Shown piece by piece: positions 4,858 to 5,666 of a stretch of DNA of 5,666 nt (its first letter is position 1; each line of letters starts with the position of its first letter). Below the pieces are notes generated by a model that was not told the origin of the DNA, searched no databases, and was given only the letters and a program-made list of their open reading frames with translations. A program made the translations under genes and the position numbers. Source of the DNA: Candidatus Zhuqueibacterota bacterium (GTDB lineage Bacteria > SM23-31); NCBI GenBank assembly GCA_022562855.1, contig JADFON010000145.1:1-5666 (forward strand), read 5' to 3'.

Positions 4858-5666
4858 ATGCACGAGAATATTCTAATTGTTGAAGACGATTTAGAACTGC
4901 TCGATTCACTGGGGACCAGTCTTAAAGAAGATAAATACAACATTTTAATAGCGTACGAGGCGGATCTTGCGCTTGAAATACTCTTGAAAGAGAAAGTGGA
5001 TCTGCTGATAACGGATGTTGAAATGCCGGACTGTGACAGTTTTTATCTTGTGGAGAATGTCCGCAAAATAATAAAATACCGGAAACTGCCTATAATTTTG
5101 ATGTCCGGAGAGAAATTCAAAGAAGCGGTAATCCGGCGAGAGCAATATGGCATAAAGGAAATCTTAAAAAAACCGGTTAAGGGTGCACAGTTAAAAGAAG
5201 TAGCGGAACGGTTATTAAGGAAAACCGATAAGAAAAAAATTGTAAGTAAAGAAGTCCATGAACGGGAGATTTTGGGTAAGCTTTCCGTTCTTGTCGTGGA
5301 TGATGAGGAAAATCTCCGCCAGATGCTAAAGGAATATCTTGAAACCCTGGTTAAATTCGTTACAACTGCAGGATCGTTCGAGGAGGCAAAAGTCTCTATG
5401 GAGAATCACTCCATCGATATTGTCATTACAGATGTACAAATGCAGGATTGTACCGGTTTTGAACTGGCAGAATGGATAAACGATTTGCCGGAAGCCGCCG
5501 GTATGCCTGTAATAATGATGTCAGGTGTCAGACGCGATATATCTTCCATAAAAAGGGCAAAACGGCTTTGGATCGACAAATACATTGCCAAACCGTTTGA
5601 CCTCAAAACCATCCATTCGATTCTTCTCGAAGTCGGCACAAAAAAGTATAGAAGAAAAAAATTGAT
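4858..5666 (+). CDS. Tandem receiver-domain response regulator, 3' end cut off
   Basis: The frame stays open from the ATG at 4858 to the window edge, giving 269 codons without a stop; the C-terminus is outside. Two CheY-like receiver domains are complete. Receiver 1 (about 4-122) has acidic E9/D10/D11, phospho-acceptor D53 in ITDVEMPD, switch S83 in LMSG and K105 before P106. Receiver 2 (about 143-262) has D148/D149/E150, D192 in ITDVQMQD, S222 in MMSG and K245 before P246. Both therefore keep every residue needed for phosphorylation. A charged linker (121-140) separates them. The last visible residues are very basic, so a short tail, a kinase-like or a GGDEF output domain could follow; none is visible. 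AGGA at 4844-4847, ten bases before the ATG, supports the start. It likely receives phosphate from a histidine kinase not present here, and acts in the cytoplasm. Confidence 0.93.
   Translation, partial: MHENILIVEDDLELLDSLGTSLKEDKYNILIAYEADLALEILLKEKVDLLITDVEMPDCDSFYLVENVRKIIKYRKLPIILMSGEKFKEAVIRREQYGIKEILKKPVKGAQLKEVAERLLRKTDKKKIVSKEVHEREILGKLSVLVVDDEENLRQMLKEYLETLVKFVTTAGSFEEAKVSMENHSIDIVITDVQMQDCTGFELAEWINDLPEAAGMPVIMMSGVRRDISSIKRAKRLWIDKYIAKPFDLKTIHSILLEVGTKKYRRKKL

Noticed and set aside
5406-5639. Minus-strand open frame inside the second receiver domain
   Set aside because: The plus-strand frame encodes a complete receiver with all key residues, so this is a shadow.

Overview
This is a bacterial chromosomal stretch with five protein-coding genes and no rRNA, tRNA, CRISPR array, insertion sequence or phage gene that I can support. 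By eye the base composition is moderately AT-rich, with spacers more AT-rich than genes. Shine-Dalgarno sequences (AGGA, GGAGG) and ATG starts dominate. A probable secreted lipoprotein and a tandem-receiver signalling protein fit a Gram-negative-type environmental bacterium. The phylum cannot be fixed from these genes, and no taxonomic marker is present.

Layout: positions 1-244 are non-coding and hold a perfect hairpin-forming palindrome with a second, inverted copy of its core nearby, plus a small tandem duplication. Two genes then read leftward on the minus strand: a family 2 glycosyltransferase (245-1081) and, upstream of it, a thioredoxin-type arsenate reductase arsC (1183-1641). A 276-bp AT-rich divergent spacer (1642-1917) carries two perfect palindromes and possible promoters. 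Two genes then read rightward: a DapA-superfamily lyase most like 4-hydroxy-2-oxoglutarate aldolase (1918-2811) and a YtcJ-type amidohydrolase with an N-terminal export signal (2935-4653). A strong GC-rich hairpin (4703-4727) closes this block. A second rightward unit starts at 4858 with a protein of two tandem receiver domains that runs off the end of the window.

The genes do not form an obvious single pathway. arsC has no arsR, arsB or acr3 beside it. The aldolase and amidohydrolase share a strand and a 123-bp gap and might be co-transcribed, but nothing shows a shared substrate. The receiver protein probably belongs to a phosphorelay whose kinase or output partner lies outside the window. 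I did not find evidence of a new defence, mobile or biosynthetic system. The items most worth a second look are the near-duplicate receiver domains, the palindromes in the divergent spacer, the repeat at the left edge and the unusual lipobox of the amidohydrolase.
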